From assembly GCA_964454745.1 (NCBI GenBank), contig CAYVUI010000037.1, forward strand, positions 1 through 34,215: 34,215 bases of DNA. The letters are read 5' to 3'. Of this stretch, positions 23,889 to 32,592 are shown piece by piece (positions within the stretch are counted from its first letter, which is position 1; each line of letters starts with the position of its first letter). The notes beneath the pieces are model-generated. The model saw only the letters and a list, made by a program, of their open reading frames with translations. It was not told where the DNA came from and did not search any database. The position numbers were made by a program, and so were the translations under genes. The stretch comes from CAYVUI01 sp964454745. Its GTDB lineage: Bacteria; Planctomycetota; Phycisphaerae; Sedimentisphaerales; Anaerohalosphaeraceae.

Positions 23889-25189
23889 AGATTGCTCAGT
23901 TGACACCGGGTTCCGGTAAAAATTTTTACTGCGAGAACTGTCAGCGGGACCTTGCGGCGGTCAAGGCACTTCGCAATATGGGTTGTGATATCCTGATGAT
24001 GCCTTTGTACCTCCCTCTGCAGGCGCCGGAGGATGAAAAGCCGGCCAATGCGCCGATTTTTTTCGGGGGGATCAATGTATACTTGCAGCAGAAACTTTCG
24101 TGGTTTCGTAAAAGCCCAAGATGGCTGGACAAGCTTTTTGATATGCCCAGGCTTTTAGCAATGGTCAGTAACCGCTCAACGATGGTAGATGCGAAAAGCC
24201 TTGGCGAGACGACGTTGTCGATCCTGTCAGGGGAAGACGGCAGGCAGGTCAAGGAGCTCAACCGGCTGGTCGAATGGCTTGCCCTTGCGGAAAATAAGCC
24301 GGATGCGGTTTGCCTCTCGAATATCCTGCTGGCGGGTTTGGCCCGGGAAATTCGCAATCGACTGAAAATTCCCGTCGTCTGTTTTCTGCAGGATGAGGAT
24401 GAGTTTGTCGATCAGCTCCCGGATGATTATCGAAGGAAAACATGGGAACTTTTACAAAACCGCAGTGAAGATATCGATTTGTTTATTCCCGTAAGTGAGT
24501 ATTACAAAACTTTCATGCAGGAGCGGCTTGGGCAGCCGGAGAATAAATTTAAGGTGGTTTCGATGGGGATCGATGTTTCGCAATATATGCCGCGAGAGCA
24601 ATCGCCGGCGGATTTGAGTATTGGGTATCTTTCGCGGATGTGCCCGGGCAAGGGGCTTGATCTTTTGGTGGAGGCTTTTGTTTTATTGAAACGAGATCGG
24701 GGCTATACAGGTCTTCAACTCAAGGTTGCCGGCGGGCTGGCAGGGGAGGACCATGTTTTTGTTGAAAAGTTAAAGGCGGACATCAGGAAAGAGGGATTTG
24801 AAGAAGCTGTGGAGTTTTTCCCGTATGTAGAGGGCAAGGCCAAGCATGATTTTCTGCGAAGTGTATCGGTGGTTTGTGTTCCGGAGAAACGGCCCGCGGC
24901 CTATGGTCTTTATGTTTTGGAATCCATGGCCCTGGGTGTGCCGGTGGTCCAGCCCCGGGAAGGGGTGTTTCCTGAACTGCTGACGGGGGAAGATTCGGCG
25001 GGAGTTTTATACAGCCCCAATACTGTACCGCAGCTTGCCGATGCGCTGGAGGGCTTGTTGTCTGATCGGGAGAAACTTGCCGAGACGGGAGCGAAGGCTC
25101 GCAGGCATGCGGAGCAGCGATTTGATGTTTCCTTTTCCGCGGAAAAACTCCGGGAGATTTACCAGGAAGTTGCGGGGCAGATATGTTAG
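23885..25189 (+). CDS. GT4-family glycosyltransferase
   Basis: The 434-residue product has a GT-B layout: an N-terminal domain beginning KIAQLTPGSGKNFYCENCQRD, and a C-terminal Glycos_transf_1 domain with LSIGYLSRMCPGKGLDLLVEAF (about 240-260), a hydrophobic LKVAGG strand, and the EX7E region CVPEKRPAAYGLYVLESMALGVPVV (about 330-355). It is predicted to be cytoplasmic and retaining; the sugar donor is not known. The start is a TTG overlapping the stop of the propeller gene by 4 bases, with GGGGG about 8 bases upstream. The CxxC near residue 17 is unusual for GT4 enzymes. Why a glycosyltransferase sits in a propeller/ABC/redox operon is unclear. Confidence 0.87.
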   Translation: MKIAQLTPGSGKNFYCENCQRDLAAVKALRNMGCDILMMPLYLPLQAPEDEKPANAPIFFGGINVYLQQKLSWFRKSPRWLDKLFDMPRLLAMVSNRSTMVDAKSLGETTLSILSGEDGRQVKELNRLVEWLALAENKPDAVCLSNILLAGLAREIRNRLKIPVVCFLQDEDEFVDQLPDDYRRKTWELLQNRSEDIDLFIPVSEYYKTFMQERLGQPENKFKVVSMGIDVSQYMPREQSPADLSIGYLSRMCPGKGLDLLVEAFVLLKRDRGYTGLQLKVAGGLAGEDHVFVEKLKADIRKEGFEEAVEFFPYVEGKAKHDFLRSVSVVCVPEKRPAAYGLYVLESMALGVPVVQPREGVFPELLTGEDSAGVLYSPNTVPQLADALEGLLSDREKLAETGAKARRHAEQRFDVSFSAEKLREIYQEVAGQIC

Positions 25190-25863
25190 AGCTAAACGAT
25201 GTGACAAAACGGTATCCCTCGCCGAAAGAGGCCGAAGATTTGCTCGTGCTGGACCAGGTGTGCCTGAAAGTCGAGGCGGGGATGTCTATGGCTGTGGTGG
25301 GGCCTTCAGGCTGCGGCAAGAGTACGCTGCTCAATATCATGGGGGCGCTGGATAAACCGACGGCGGGGCAGGTGATCTTTCGGGGGCGGAGATTTGATGA
25401 GCAGGAAGATCGCGAGTTGACGGAGCTGCGCCGCACGGAGATCGGTTTTGTGTTTCAATTGCATCATTTGCTCCCGCAATGTACGGTTCTGGAAAATGTG
25501 CTGCTGCCGACACTTGCGGATAAGCAAACGCCGTTGAGGCAAAAGAGAGAAAAAGCAGTCTCTCTGCTGGAGAAGGTCGGTTTGGGGGATTTTGGGGATT
25601 ACAGTCCGGGCCGTCTTTCCGGCGGTCAGAGGCAGCGGGTTGCCGTGGCGAGGGCACTAATTAACTCGCCCGGGCTTTTACTGGCCGATGAGCCGACGGG
25701 CTCTTTGGATATGCATACCTCGCAGAGCATTATGGATTTGCTTTGCGGCCTGAACCGCGATGAGGGGCTTGCAATGGTCCTGGTGACGCATTCGCTGGAG
25801 CAGGCCGAGAGGATGCAGGTTGTCAGGAAACTGAAGAACGGCAAACTTGAAGATATGAAATAA
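25183..25863 (+). CDS. ABC transporter ATPase (LolD/MacB/YbbA type)
   Basis: The 226-residue ATPase shows Walker A GPSGCGKST (about 41-49), a Q-loop region FVFQLHHLLP (about 88-97), signature LSGGQRQR (about 145-152), Walker B LLLADEPTG (about 165-173) and the H-loop VLVTHS (about 199-204). Spacing and length match the lipoprotein-release/macrolide-export subfamily, which works with FtsX-like permeases. The ATG overlaps the glycosyltransferase stop by 7 bases. The permease gene follows after 30 bases, so the pair forms an exporter-type ABC system, most like YbbAP or LolCDE, possibly extracting envelope lipids or lipoproteins (inference). Confidence 0.95.
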   Translation: MLELNDVTKRYPSPKEAEDLLVLDQVCLKVEAGMSMAVVGPSGCGKSTLLNIMGALDKPTAGQVIFRGRRFDEQEDRELTELRRTEIGFVFQLHHLLPQCTVLENVLLPTLADKQTPLRQKREKAVSLLEKVGLGDFGDYSPGRLSGGQRQRVAVARALINSPGLLLADEPTGSLDMHTSQSIMDLLCGLNRDEGLAMVLVTHSLEQAERMQVVRKLKNGKLEDMK

Positions 25864-25893
25864 GCAGACGCCAATGGGGATTTGAGAAGACGC

Positions 25894-28800
25894 ATGAAGG
25901 TTTCACAGCTTTTATTGAAATCACTGCTGCATTATCGGGGCATTCATGTCAGTGTCGCCGCATCGGTAGCGGTGTGTACGGCTGTGCTGGTTGGTGCTTT
26001 GATTGTCGGGGATTCGGTTCGATACAGCCTGGTGAAAACTGCTGAATTTCGGCTGGGGGATACACGGTTGGCGATGGTGCGCCAGGATGGATTTTTTACG
26101 GATAAACTGGCCGGGAAGCTTTCTATGGATTTAGAGGCCGAAGGTGCCGGGATTCTTTACCTGACTGGAAGTGTTTCGACGGGTGATGGAAGCCGTGTGG
26201 TTAACCAGGTGAATGTCTACGGGATTGATGCGAACTTTTATAATGTTATGGGCACGACGAAGCCGACCGGGACAGAGGCCGGGGGCAAGCTATGGATGAA
26301 TACTGCCCTGGCACAAAGGCTGGGCGTGAGTGCGGGGGAGGAACTGATCCTGACGGCGGCCCGGCCCGGTGAGATGGCGGGACGAGATGCGCTTTCTTCC
26401 GGAAATGATCCGAGCGCAAGTTTTCGTATGACGGCAGGGGAGATGGTTTCGAGAGAGAATTTTGGGTGGTTTGCCCTTCGGGCGAATCAATCACAGCCGC
26501 TCAATGTATTTGTCGATCTCGCGTTTCTGCAAAGGCAACTGGACCTGCCCGGCAAAGTTAATCTTTGTCTTATGGCGGATACGGAGAATAAGCTGACGGT
26601 CGAGCAGGCGGAGCAGAGTATAAAAAGGAATCTTTCTACAGCGGACCTCGGGTTAGGCATTTCGCAGGAAGGCGGGCTGTTTCGGATTCAGTCGGATTCT
26701 GTCTTCATTCCTGAGCCGATTGTTGATGTGCTGATGGAAATGGATGATGATGCGGCGGGGATTTTGACCTATTTTGTAAATGAGATTTCGACAGGGGAGC
26801 GATCCACGCCCTATTCGATGGTCTCGGCTGTGTCGGAGACTGGGGTTTTTCGAGACATTGTTCCGGGAGGTGAGAATAAGACTGCGATGCCGGGGATTAC
26901 CCTTACGGACTGGATCGCGGAGGATTTGCAAGCCGGGCCGGGAGATTCCCTGACGATTGCTTATTATGTTTTGACGGATGATTTTCTTCTCGAACAGCGG
27001 GAGCATTCCTTCGTTGTCGATTCCATTGTGCCGATCAGTGCCGCCGGAGTGGATGCTTCGCTGATGCCGGCATTTCCCGGTTTGCAGGATGTGGATAACT
27101 GCCGCGACTGGAGTTCACCGGTCCCGATTGATTTCGCAAGGATTCGTGACAAGGATGAGCAGTACTGGGACGATTATCAGGGTACGCCCAAGGCGTTTGT
27201 GAACCTGGATACGGGCCAAAAACTGTGGGCGGGTCGTTATGGAAGCCTGACGGAGGTGCGTATCCCGGGAGGGGGGCGGTCGAAGGCGGGTTTATCTAAA
27301 GAGATTCTCTCCAAAGTGAATCCCGCAGCCGTGGGGCTGTTTTTTGCGGATGTCCGCGAACCGGCTTTGCGGGGGGCGTCCGGTTCGACGGATTTTGGGC
27401 AGTTGTTCCTTGGATTGAGTATGTTTCTTATTTTTTCGGCTGTAATTCTTATCGCCCTGACCTTCGCGCTGGGGATCGAGAGTCGAGTGGAACAGATCGG
27501 GCTGCTGACTGCGGTGGGGATCCCGTTTTCGATGATCCGGAGGCTGTATCTTTGTGAGGGGATTGTCATTGCGGTGGTTGGAGCGGCGGCGGGTGTGTTT
27601 TTGGGTATCGGCTATACGAAAGTCCTGATTTGGGCGTTAAACGGACCCTGGGGGGGAGCGATTGCAGGGGCTGATTTGTTTTTTCATGCAGGCGTTTCGA
27701 GCCTGTGGATTGGCGGGCTGTCCAGTATTGTGTTGTCTATCGCGGTGGTGTGGCTGCGGATTAAAAGTACGCTGAAAACCAGTGCGGTCCAACTGCTTGC
27801 CGGCGGTGCGGATTCACAGTTTTTTGCCGGTGAAAAGCAGGGCAGAGGTATTTTGTTCCTTCGGGCGGTTTATGCGGTCCTGCTGTTTGGTGCGGTTGTG
27901 ATGGTTTACCTTGGCCTGCGATATTCCGGACTGGCGACGGGTTCATTTTTCGCTGCCGGGGGTCTGCTGTTAGTGGGTATGATCCTGTTAACGATGGATA
28001 TTCTCAAGTCCGTGATTACGTCCAGCCGTTTTGCACTGAAGTGCTACCTGGGGCTTGCGATCAAGAACGCCGGAATCAAGCCCGGGCGAAGCCTTGCCGT
28101 AATCGCGCTGATTGCGAGCGGGACGTTTATGGTTACTGCGGTCGGCATCAATGGCGATATGCAGGTCCGGAACCCGCGGGCGAGAGAATCGGGCACAGGC
28201 GGATTTGAGTTATACGCGAGGTCTTCGATTGGGATTGTTGAGAATGTAAACAGTGAAAAGGGCAGGGCAAAGCTGGGGCTGTCATTTGAGGATATAGATG
28301 TCGAATTTATCCAGTGCCGTCTTCATGAGGGCGATGATGCAAGCTGTTTGAATTTGAACCGGCCGCAGAAGCCTTCGGTCCTCGGGGTGGATAGTGATCG
28401 GCTGGCAGAGCTTTGCGCGTTTTCTTTCAGCCAGGTACTTGAGGGGAAAGCAGATGATCAGAGCCCATGGGAATTATTAAGGGATGGCGACCCGGATGAT
28501 ACCGTAGTGCCGGCCATTGCGGATTACGCGACTTTGACGTGGTCGCTGGGGAAAAAGGTCGGGGATGTCATGGAGTACCGCAACGGCAAGGGTGAGAACA
28601 TATCGCTTCAGTTTGTCGCGGCAGTAAAGAATTCGATTTTGCAGGGCAGTGTCATCATTTCGAATCAATCATTTATGGAGCAGTTTCCGGATGATTATCC
28701 GTTCCGGGTTTTTCTTGTCGATGTCGAACCGGCGGATTCAGAGGGTGTGAATGAGGTTTCCAATACGCTGTCAAGGCGATTGCAGGATTACGGCCTGGAA

Positions 28801-29229
28801 AGTATATCGACGTCTGAGCGGCTGGGTATGTTTCAGCGTGTGCAGAATACGTATATTTCGATTTTTCAGCTCCTGGGCGGGCTCGGGATAGTGCTGGGGA
28901 CGATTGGACTTGGGTTTATCGTGATCCGAAATGTTCTTGGCAGAATGGGCGAACTGGCTATGATATGGGCAATTGGTACTGATCGCAGGGAAATTCGAAA
29001 TATGGTATTTTGCGAACATATTCTATTGCTTATCTATGGGGCGGTTGCGGGGCTGGTGACCGCGGTGGTCGCGGCGTACCCTGCGGCGGCGGCTGCGGAT
29101 GCCCGTGTGCCGGTTTTGGGTATTGGATTAATGGTGGCGGCAATTATGGTCAGCGGTGCGGTTTGGGCCTGGCTTGCAGTGTGTTTTGCATTGCGGGGAG
29201 ATTTGATGGGGGCTCTTCGTAATGAGTAA
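25894..29229 (+). CDS. Large FtsX/MacB-type ABC permease
   Basis: The 1111-residue product has one N-terminal helix (about 20-45), a long MacB-type external domain (to about 500), a helix cluster (three or four segments, about 505-625), more helices (about 655-760), a second external domain (about 770-980), and a C-terminal FtsX-like cluster (about 985-1105) with FIVIRNVLGRMGELAMIWAIG, the usual coupling-helix region. Two FtsX modules in one chain resemble YbbP or fused LolC/LolE, so one polypeptide may act as a pseudo-dimer. ATG 25894 is used; TTG 25882 lies only one base after GGGGA. The next ATG (29222) overlaps its last codons by 8 bases. Confidence 0.9.
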   Translation: MKVSQLLLKSLLHYRGIHVSVAASVAVCTAVLVGALIVGDSVRYSLVKTAEFRLGDTRLAMVRQDGFFTDKLAGKLSMDLEAEGAGILYLTGSVSTGDGSRVVNQVNVYGIDANFYNVMGTTKPTGTEAGGKLWMNTALAQRLGVSAGEELILTAARPGEMAGRDALSSGNDPSASFRMTAGEMVSRENFGWFALRANQSQPLNVFVDLAFLQRQLDLPGKVNLCLMADTENKLTVEQAEQSIKRNLSTADLGLGISQEGGLFRIQSDSVFIPEPIVDVLMEMDDDAAGILTYFVNEISTGERSTPYSMVSAVSETGVFRDIVPGGENKTAMPGITLTDWIAEDLQAGPGDSLTIAYYVLTDDFLLEQREHSFVVDSIVPISAAGVDASLMPAFPGLQDVDNCRDWSSPVPIDFARIRDKDEQYWDDYQGTPKAFVNLDTGQKLWAGRYGSLTEVRIPGGGRSKAGLSKEILSKVNPAAVGLFFADVREPALRGASGSTDFGQLFLGLSMFLIFSAVILIALTFALGIESRVEQIGLLTAVGIPFSMIRRLYLCEGIVIAVVGAAAGVFLGIGYTKVLIWALNGPWGGAIAGADLFFHAGVSSLWIGGLSSIVLSIAVVWLRIKSTLKTSAVQLLAGGADSQFFAGEKQGRGILFLRAVYAVLLFGAVVMVYLGLRYSGLATGSFFAAGGLLLVGMILLTMDILKSVITSSRFALKCYLGLAIKNAGIKPGRSLAVIALIASGTFMVTAVGINGDMQVRNPRARESGTGGFELYARSSIGIVENVNSEKGRAKLGLSFEDIDVEFIQCRLHEGDDASCLNLNRPQKPSVLGVDSDRLAELCAFSFSQVLEGKADDQSPWELLRDGDPDDTVVPAIADYATLTWSLGKKVGDVMEYRNGKGENISLQFVAAVKNSILQGSVIISNQSFMEQFPDDYPFRVFLVDVEPADSEGVNEVSNTLSRRLQDYGLESISTSERLGMFQRVQNTYISIFQLLGGLGIVLGTIGLGFIVIRNVLGRMGELAMIWAIGTDRREIRNMVFCEHILLLIYGAVAGLVTAVVAAYPAAAAADARVPVLGIGLMVAAIMVSGAVWAWLAVCFALRGDLMGALRNE

Positions 29230-30643
29230 ACCGCGAAGCTATGGGAAAATACAAATCTGGCTGATTCGTTTGATTCCGCTTGGGATTGCAATTGCGGGTA
29301 TTGCTGCCGTTTCCTACCTGGTTATTTCTGTAAGGCCTCCGCAGATGGAACCGAGGCTGCCGGGGGCAGATAATGCGCCGGTTCGGGATGAATCTGCAGA
29401 GCAAATTGAGATTACGGGCACTTTTGAAAAAGGCACTGCTGAGCCTTCGGAACTTCCGGGCCGATGGCCGTGGTTTCGCGGGTCAGGACATGACGCCATC
29501 GCGGCCGATGGCGATGTAAAACTGCTGGACAAGTGGTCTCAAAATGGCCCCGAGGTTTTGTGGTCCATGGATGTCGGGGAGGGCTATGCAGGGGTGGCGG
29601 TTTTAAACGGCATGGGCTATATGATCGATTATGACCGTGAGGAGCAGCTCGATGTGGTCCGTTGTTTTTCGCTTGAAAACGGGGAAGATATCTGGCGGTA
29701 TTCGTACCCGGTGAAAATCAAGCGGAACCACGGGATGAGCCGTACGGTTCCGGCGGTGACGGATGAATATGTAGTCGCAATGGGTCCGAAATGTCATGTA
29801 ACGTGCCTGGATTCGAGGACGGGCGAGTTTAAGTGGATGCTCAATCTGCCTGTGGAATACGGTACGACGGTTCCGCCGTGGTATGCCGGGCAATGTCCGT
29901 TTATCGAGCAGGGCAGAGTGATTCTGGCCCCGGCCGGTCCGGAAGTGATGATGATGGCGGTGGATTGCGAGAGCGGGGAGATTGCCTGGGAATGTGCCAA
30001 CACGATGGGCTGGACGATGACGCATTCTTCGATTATCCCGATGGAAATCGGGGGGCAAAGGATGTATCTTTACTGCGCCAGCGGTGGAATTCTTGGGGTA
30101 GGGGCGGAAAATGGCGAATTGCTGTGGCAATCGGATGAGTGGAGGATTCGCATTGCGAATATCCCGACCCCGGTGCCTGTGGACGGCCAGCGGATATTTT
30201 TGTCCGGCGGGTATAATAGGGGCAGCGTGATGATGAAGGTGCAGCCAGAGAATGGAGCCCTGAAACCGGAGGTTTTGTATTCGCTTGAGCCGGAAACGTT
30301 CGGATCCGACCAGCAGACCCCGATTTATTACGAGGGGCATATTTACGGGGTGCGGCCGGACGGGCAACTGGTCTGCATGGATACACGGGGAAATATCCTG
30401 TGGGCGAGCGGTTCGCAGAACAAATTCGGACTTGGGCCTTATATGATTGTAAATGATCGGATTTATGTGATGAATGACAGCGGGCTGCTTTCGATGGTTC
30501 GGGCTGGGAGCGGGGCTTTTGAGCTGCTGGACCAGGCAAAAGTGCTCGATGGGCACGATTCGTGGGGGCCGATGACGTATTTTGCCGGGCGGCTGATTGT
30601 TCGGGACTTAGTGACTATGAAATGTATACAAATCGGTGATTGA
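29222..30643 (+). CDS. Membrane-anchored PQQ-like beta-propeller protein
   Basis: The 473-residue product has one N-terminal signal-anchor helix (about 13-36, IRLIPLGIAIAGIAAVSYLVI), a Pro-rich linker, then WPWFRGSGHDAI, a motif common at the start of planctomycete PQQ-like propellers. The propeller has blades with ENGEDIWRYSYP, RTGEFKWMLNLP, ESGEIAWECA and ENGELLWQSDEW, about 7 in all. It is expected to face the periplasm. It may bind a ligand or a partner protein; no PQQ or metal ligands are assigned. The start overlaps the permease by 8 bases, and the end overlaps a possible GTG start of the next gene by 8 bases. Confidence 0.88.
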   Translation: MSKPRSYGKIQIWLIRLIPLGIAIAGIAAVSYLVISVRPPQMEPRLPGADNAPVRDESAEQIEITGTFEKGTAEPSELPGRWPWFRGSGHDAIAADGDVKLLDKWSQNGPEVLWSMDVGEGYAGVAVLNGMGYMIDYDREEQLDVVRCFSLENGEDIWRYSYPVKIKRNHGMSRTVPAVTDEYVVAMGPKCHVTCLDSRTGEFKWMLNLPVEYGTTVPPWYAGQCPFIEQGRVILAPAGPEVMMMAVDCESGEIAWECANTMGWTMTHSSIIPMEIGGQRMYLYCASGGILGVGAENGELLWQSDEWRIRIANIPTPVPVDGQRIFLSGGYNRGSVMMKVQPENGALKPEVLYSLEPETFGSDQQTPIYYEGHIYGVRPDGQLVCMDTRGNILWASGSQNKFGLGPYMIVNDRIYVMNDSGLLSMVRAGSGAFELLDQAKVLDGHDSWGPMTYFAGRLIVRDLVTMKCIQIGD

Positions 30644-30686
30644 GCGGAATGTTGGTAAATCGGTCCGGATTTTGTACAATGAGATT

Positions 30687-31715
30687 ATGAGCTCAAAAAA
30701 AACAGGGAAAATTTGGTCGATTTTGACGGGAGTTCTCCTTGTCGTTGTGATTGGGATTGCGATTGCGGCTGTCGTGAAATTTGACGCGACGGGCAGGGAG
30801 AAAACGCAACTTCCGGGGGATTATCTGTATTCGATTGAGAATTTGGGCTCGATTGATCCGGGCCTGATTGTATATCAATCCGAGGGGCGAGAGATCGATA
30901 CCGGATTTGAGGATTCACGGGCGATTGCGGTGGATGAGGCAGGGCTGATTTATGTTGCGGGCGGCCGGGGGGTGCATGTTTTTTCACAGTTTGGGGAGAT
31001 GGTTAAGAGGATAGATTTTGACGAGACGCCGACGGCGCTGTGCATACATGAAGGCGTGCTGTACCTGGGGATGGACAACTTTGTACGGGTGTACCGCCTC
31101 GAAGATGAGAGCTGGGCCGACTGGGAGCGGGAAAATGAACGGGCGTTTTTTACGAGTATTGCGGTGGATAAGGAGAATGTGTTCGTTGCGGATGCGGGCA
31201 ACCGGGTGGTGTTGCGGTATGACCGGCGCGGGGAGATTCTCAACCGGATCGGCGAAAAGGATGCGGAGCGGAATATCCCGGGCTTTGTGATCCCGAGTCC
31301 TTTTTTTGACCTTGCAACCGCCCAGGATGGTTTGCTTCGCGTGGTTAATCCCGGGCGGCACAGGATCGAGGCGTATACGTATGATGGAAGCTTTGAATTT
31401 TCGTGGGGAAAGTATTCCCCCGAGGTGGCGGGTTTTTGTGGGTGCTGCAATCCGGCGAATATGGCGATCCTCGATGACGGTAGGTTTGTTACCGCGGAAA
31501 AAGGGCTGACGAGGGTCAAGCTTTATACGATTGATGGAGAATTTGAGGCTGTGGCGGCCGGCCCGGGTCAGTTGCTAAAGAATGCGGACAGTTACAGGAT
31601 CAGCGAGTTTCCGCAGGATGCGAAAAAGACGCTGTTTGATCTTGCGGTGCTGGGTGAGAACATATTCGTCCTGGATATCGCGGAGAATCGAATTTTGACA
31701 TTTGTTCCGAAATGA
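30687..31715 (+). CDS. Membrane-anchored NHL-repeat propeller with a CGCC motif
   Basis: With ATG 30687 the product is 342 residues. It begins MSSKKTGKIWSILTG and has one membrane helix (about 10-31), then NHL-type blades: DSRAIAVDEAGLIYVAGGRGVHV, SIAVDKENVFVADAGNRVVLRY, DLATAQDGLLRVVNPGRHRIEAY, and a final LAVLGENIFVLDIAENRIL. FCGCCNPAN, near two thirds of the chain, has three Cys close together, unusual for NHL propellers and possibly a heme-, iron- or sulfur-related site or disulfide. A GTG at 30636 would overlap the preceding gene by 8 bases, as elsewhere in the operon; neither start has a good RBS. Confidence 0.82.
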   Translation: MSSKKTGKIWSILTGVLLVVVIGIAIAAVVKFDATGREKTQLPGDYLYSIENLGSIDPGLIVYQSEGREIDTGFEDSRAIAVDEAGLIYVAGGRGVHVFSQFGEMVKRIDFDETPTALCIHEGVLYLGMDNFVRVYRLEDESWADWERENERAFFTSIAVDKENVFVADAGNRVVLRYDRRGEILNRIGEKDAERNIPGFVIPSPFFDLATAQDGLLRVVNPGRHRIEAYTYDGSFEFSWGKYSPEVAGFCGCCNPANMAILDDGRFVTAEKGLTRVKLYTIDGEFEAVAAGPGQLLKNADSYRISEFPQDAKKTLFDLAVLGENIFVLDIAENRILTFVPK

Positions 31716-31960
31716 AATTGATTATGGGAAACAGAAAAACCAATCGAAGGGATGCCCTCAAGGCCGTGCTCCGGTACGGCGCGGCGGCTGTGTTTTGGGC
31801 AGGGGGGTTCTGGCTGACACAACGACAATCGGACGGTTCGGGTCAGGATTCTTTTTGCGGCACGTCGGGCGGGAGTTGTTCCAATTGCGGGATGTTTGCC
31901 AATTGCGGTTTGCCACGGGCCCTTTCGCAGAAAAACGAAATGCAAAAGCAGAACCAATAG
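31712..31960 (+). CDS. Small Tat-signal protein with four cysteines
   Basis: This 82-residue product has a twin-arginine-like signal (NRKTNRRDALKAVLRYGAAAVFWAGGFWL): an RR pair, then a hydrophobic helix. The mature part holds four cysteines: Cys49, Cys56, Cys59 and Cys65 (C-x6-C-x2-C-x5-C) within FCGTSGGSCSNCGMFANCG. Four such ligands could hold an iron-sulfur cluster or zinc. Its ATG overlaps the stop of the NHL gene (ATGA), and the ferredoxin gene follows after 20 bases, so it is very likely expressed and part of the redox module. I recognise no named family. ATG 31724 (MGNRKTNRRD) is a possible alternative start. Confidence 0.72.
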   Translation: MKLIMGNRKTNRRDALKAVLRYGAAAVFWAGGFWLTQRQSDGSGQDSFCGTSGGSCSNCGMFANCGLPRALSQKNEMQKQNQ

Positions 31961-31980
31961 GTTACGTTTAAGAGTAGAGC

Positions 31981-32592
31981 ATGGATACAAACGGAAAAAA
32001 TCAAAAGCTCTCCCGCAGAGAAGTTATTTGCAAGACGGCGTGGGGGTTGTCGGGTGCAGCCCTTGCGGGTGTGGGGATTGTTCTTGGGGCGCATTCGAGG
32101 GCTAAAGGGTATGTCTGGCAGCTTGATCCGTATAAGTGCATTGCCTGCGGGAGGTGTGCTACCCATTGCGTGCTGAGTGAATCTGCCGTCAAATGTGTTC
32201 ATACGTACGCGATGTGCGGCTACTGTGATTTGTGTACCGGTTTCTTTGATCCGGAGCCGCGCAGGCTCGATACGGGGGCCGAGAATCAGCTTTGCCCTGC
32301 GGGAGCGATCGAACGGACGTTCGTGGAAGATCCGTATTACGAATACAAGATCGATGAATCGCTTTGCATCGGCTGCGGCAAGTGTGTAAAAGGCTGTGCC
32401 GCTTTTGGCAACGGATCGCTGTTTATGCAGGTGAAACATGACCGCTGTCTCAACTGCAATGAGTGTTCGATTGCCGCGGCGTGTCCTTCGAGGGCCTTTT
32501 CCAAAGTTCCGGTTGATGAGCCTTACATCATTAAAACGGTTGAAGGCCCGAAGCCGCAATCAGATACCGAGACGAAAGGCGGACATGAGTAG
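31981..32592 (+). CDS. Tat-exported ferredoxin-like protein with multiple 4Fe-4S sites
   Basis: The 203-residue product has a Tat-like signal (SRREVICKTAWGLSGAALAG, residues 11-30). Cys ligands form C53/C56/C59/C63, a second group C72/C79/C82/C85 and C105, C129/C132/C135/C139, and C156/C159/C162/C168: three to four 4Fe-4S clusters, like NapG/DmsB-type electron carriers. It is probably exported folded and works at the outer face of the inner membrane, passing electrons to or from the NapH-like protein encoded next (overlap 8 bases). A weak GAG-rich RBS lies upstream. A terminal oxidoreductase partner is not visible in the window. Confidence 0.9.
   Translation: MDTNGKNQKLSRREVICKTAWGLSGAALAGVGIVLGAHSRAKGYVWQLDPYKCIACGRCATHCVLSESAVKCVHTYAMCGYCDLCTGFFDPEPRRLDTGAENQLCPAGAIERTFVEDPYYEYKIDESLCIGCGKCVKGCAAFGNGSLFMQVKHDRCLNCNECSIAAACPSRAFSKVPVDEPYIIKTVEGPKPQSDTETKGGHE

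Noticed and set aside
29603..30556. 317-residue antisense frame opposite the PQQ-like propeller
   Set aside because: Same kind of shadow, no motifs, no RBS.
32438..32584. Longer NapH-like protein starting inside the ferredoxin gene
   Set aside because: The first 49 residues are an out-of-frame reading of ferredoxin codons; ATG 32585 fits the 8-base overlap pattern of the operon.
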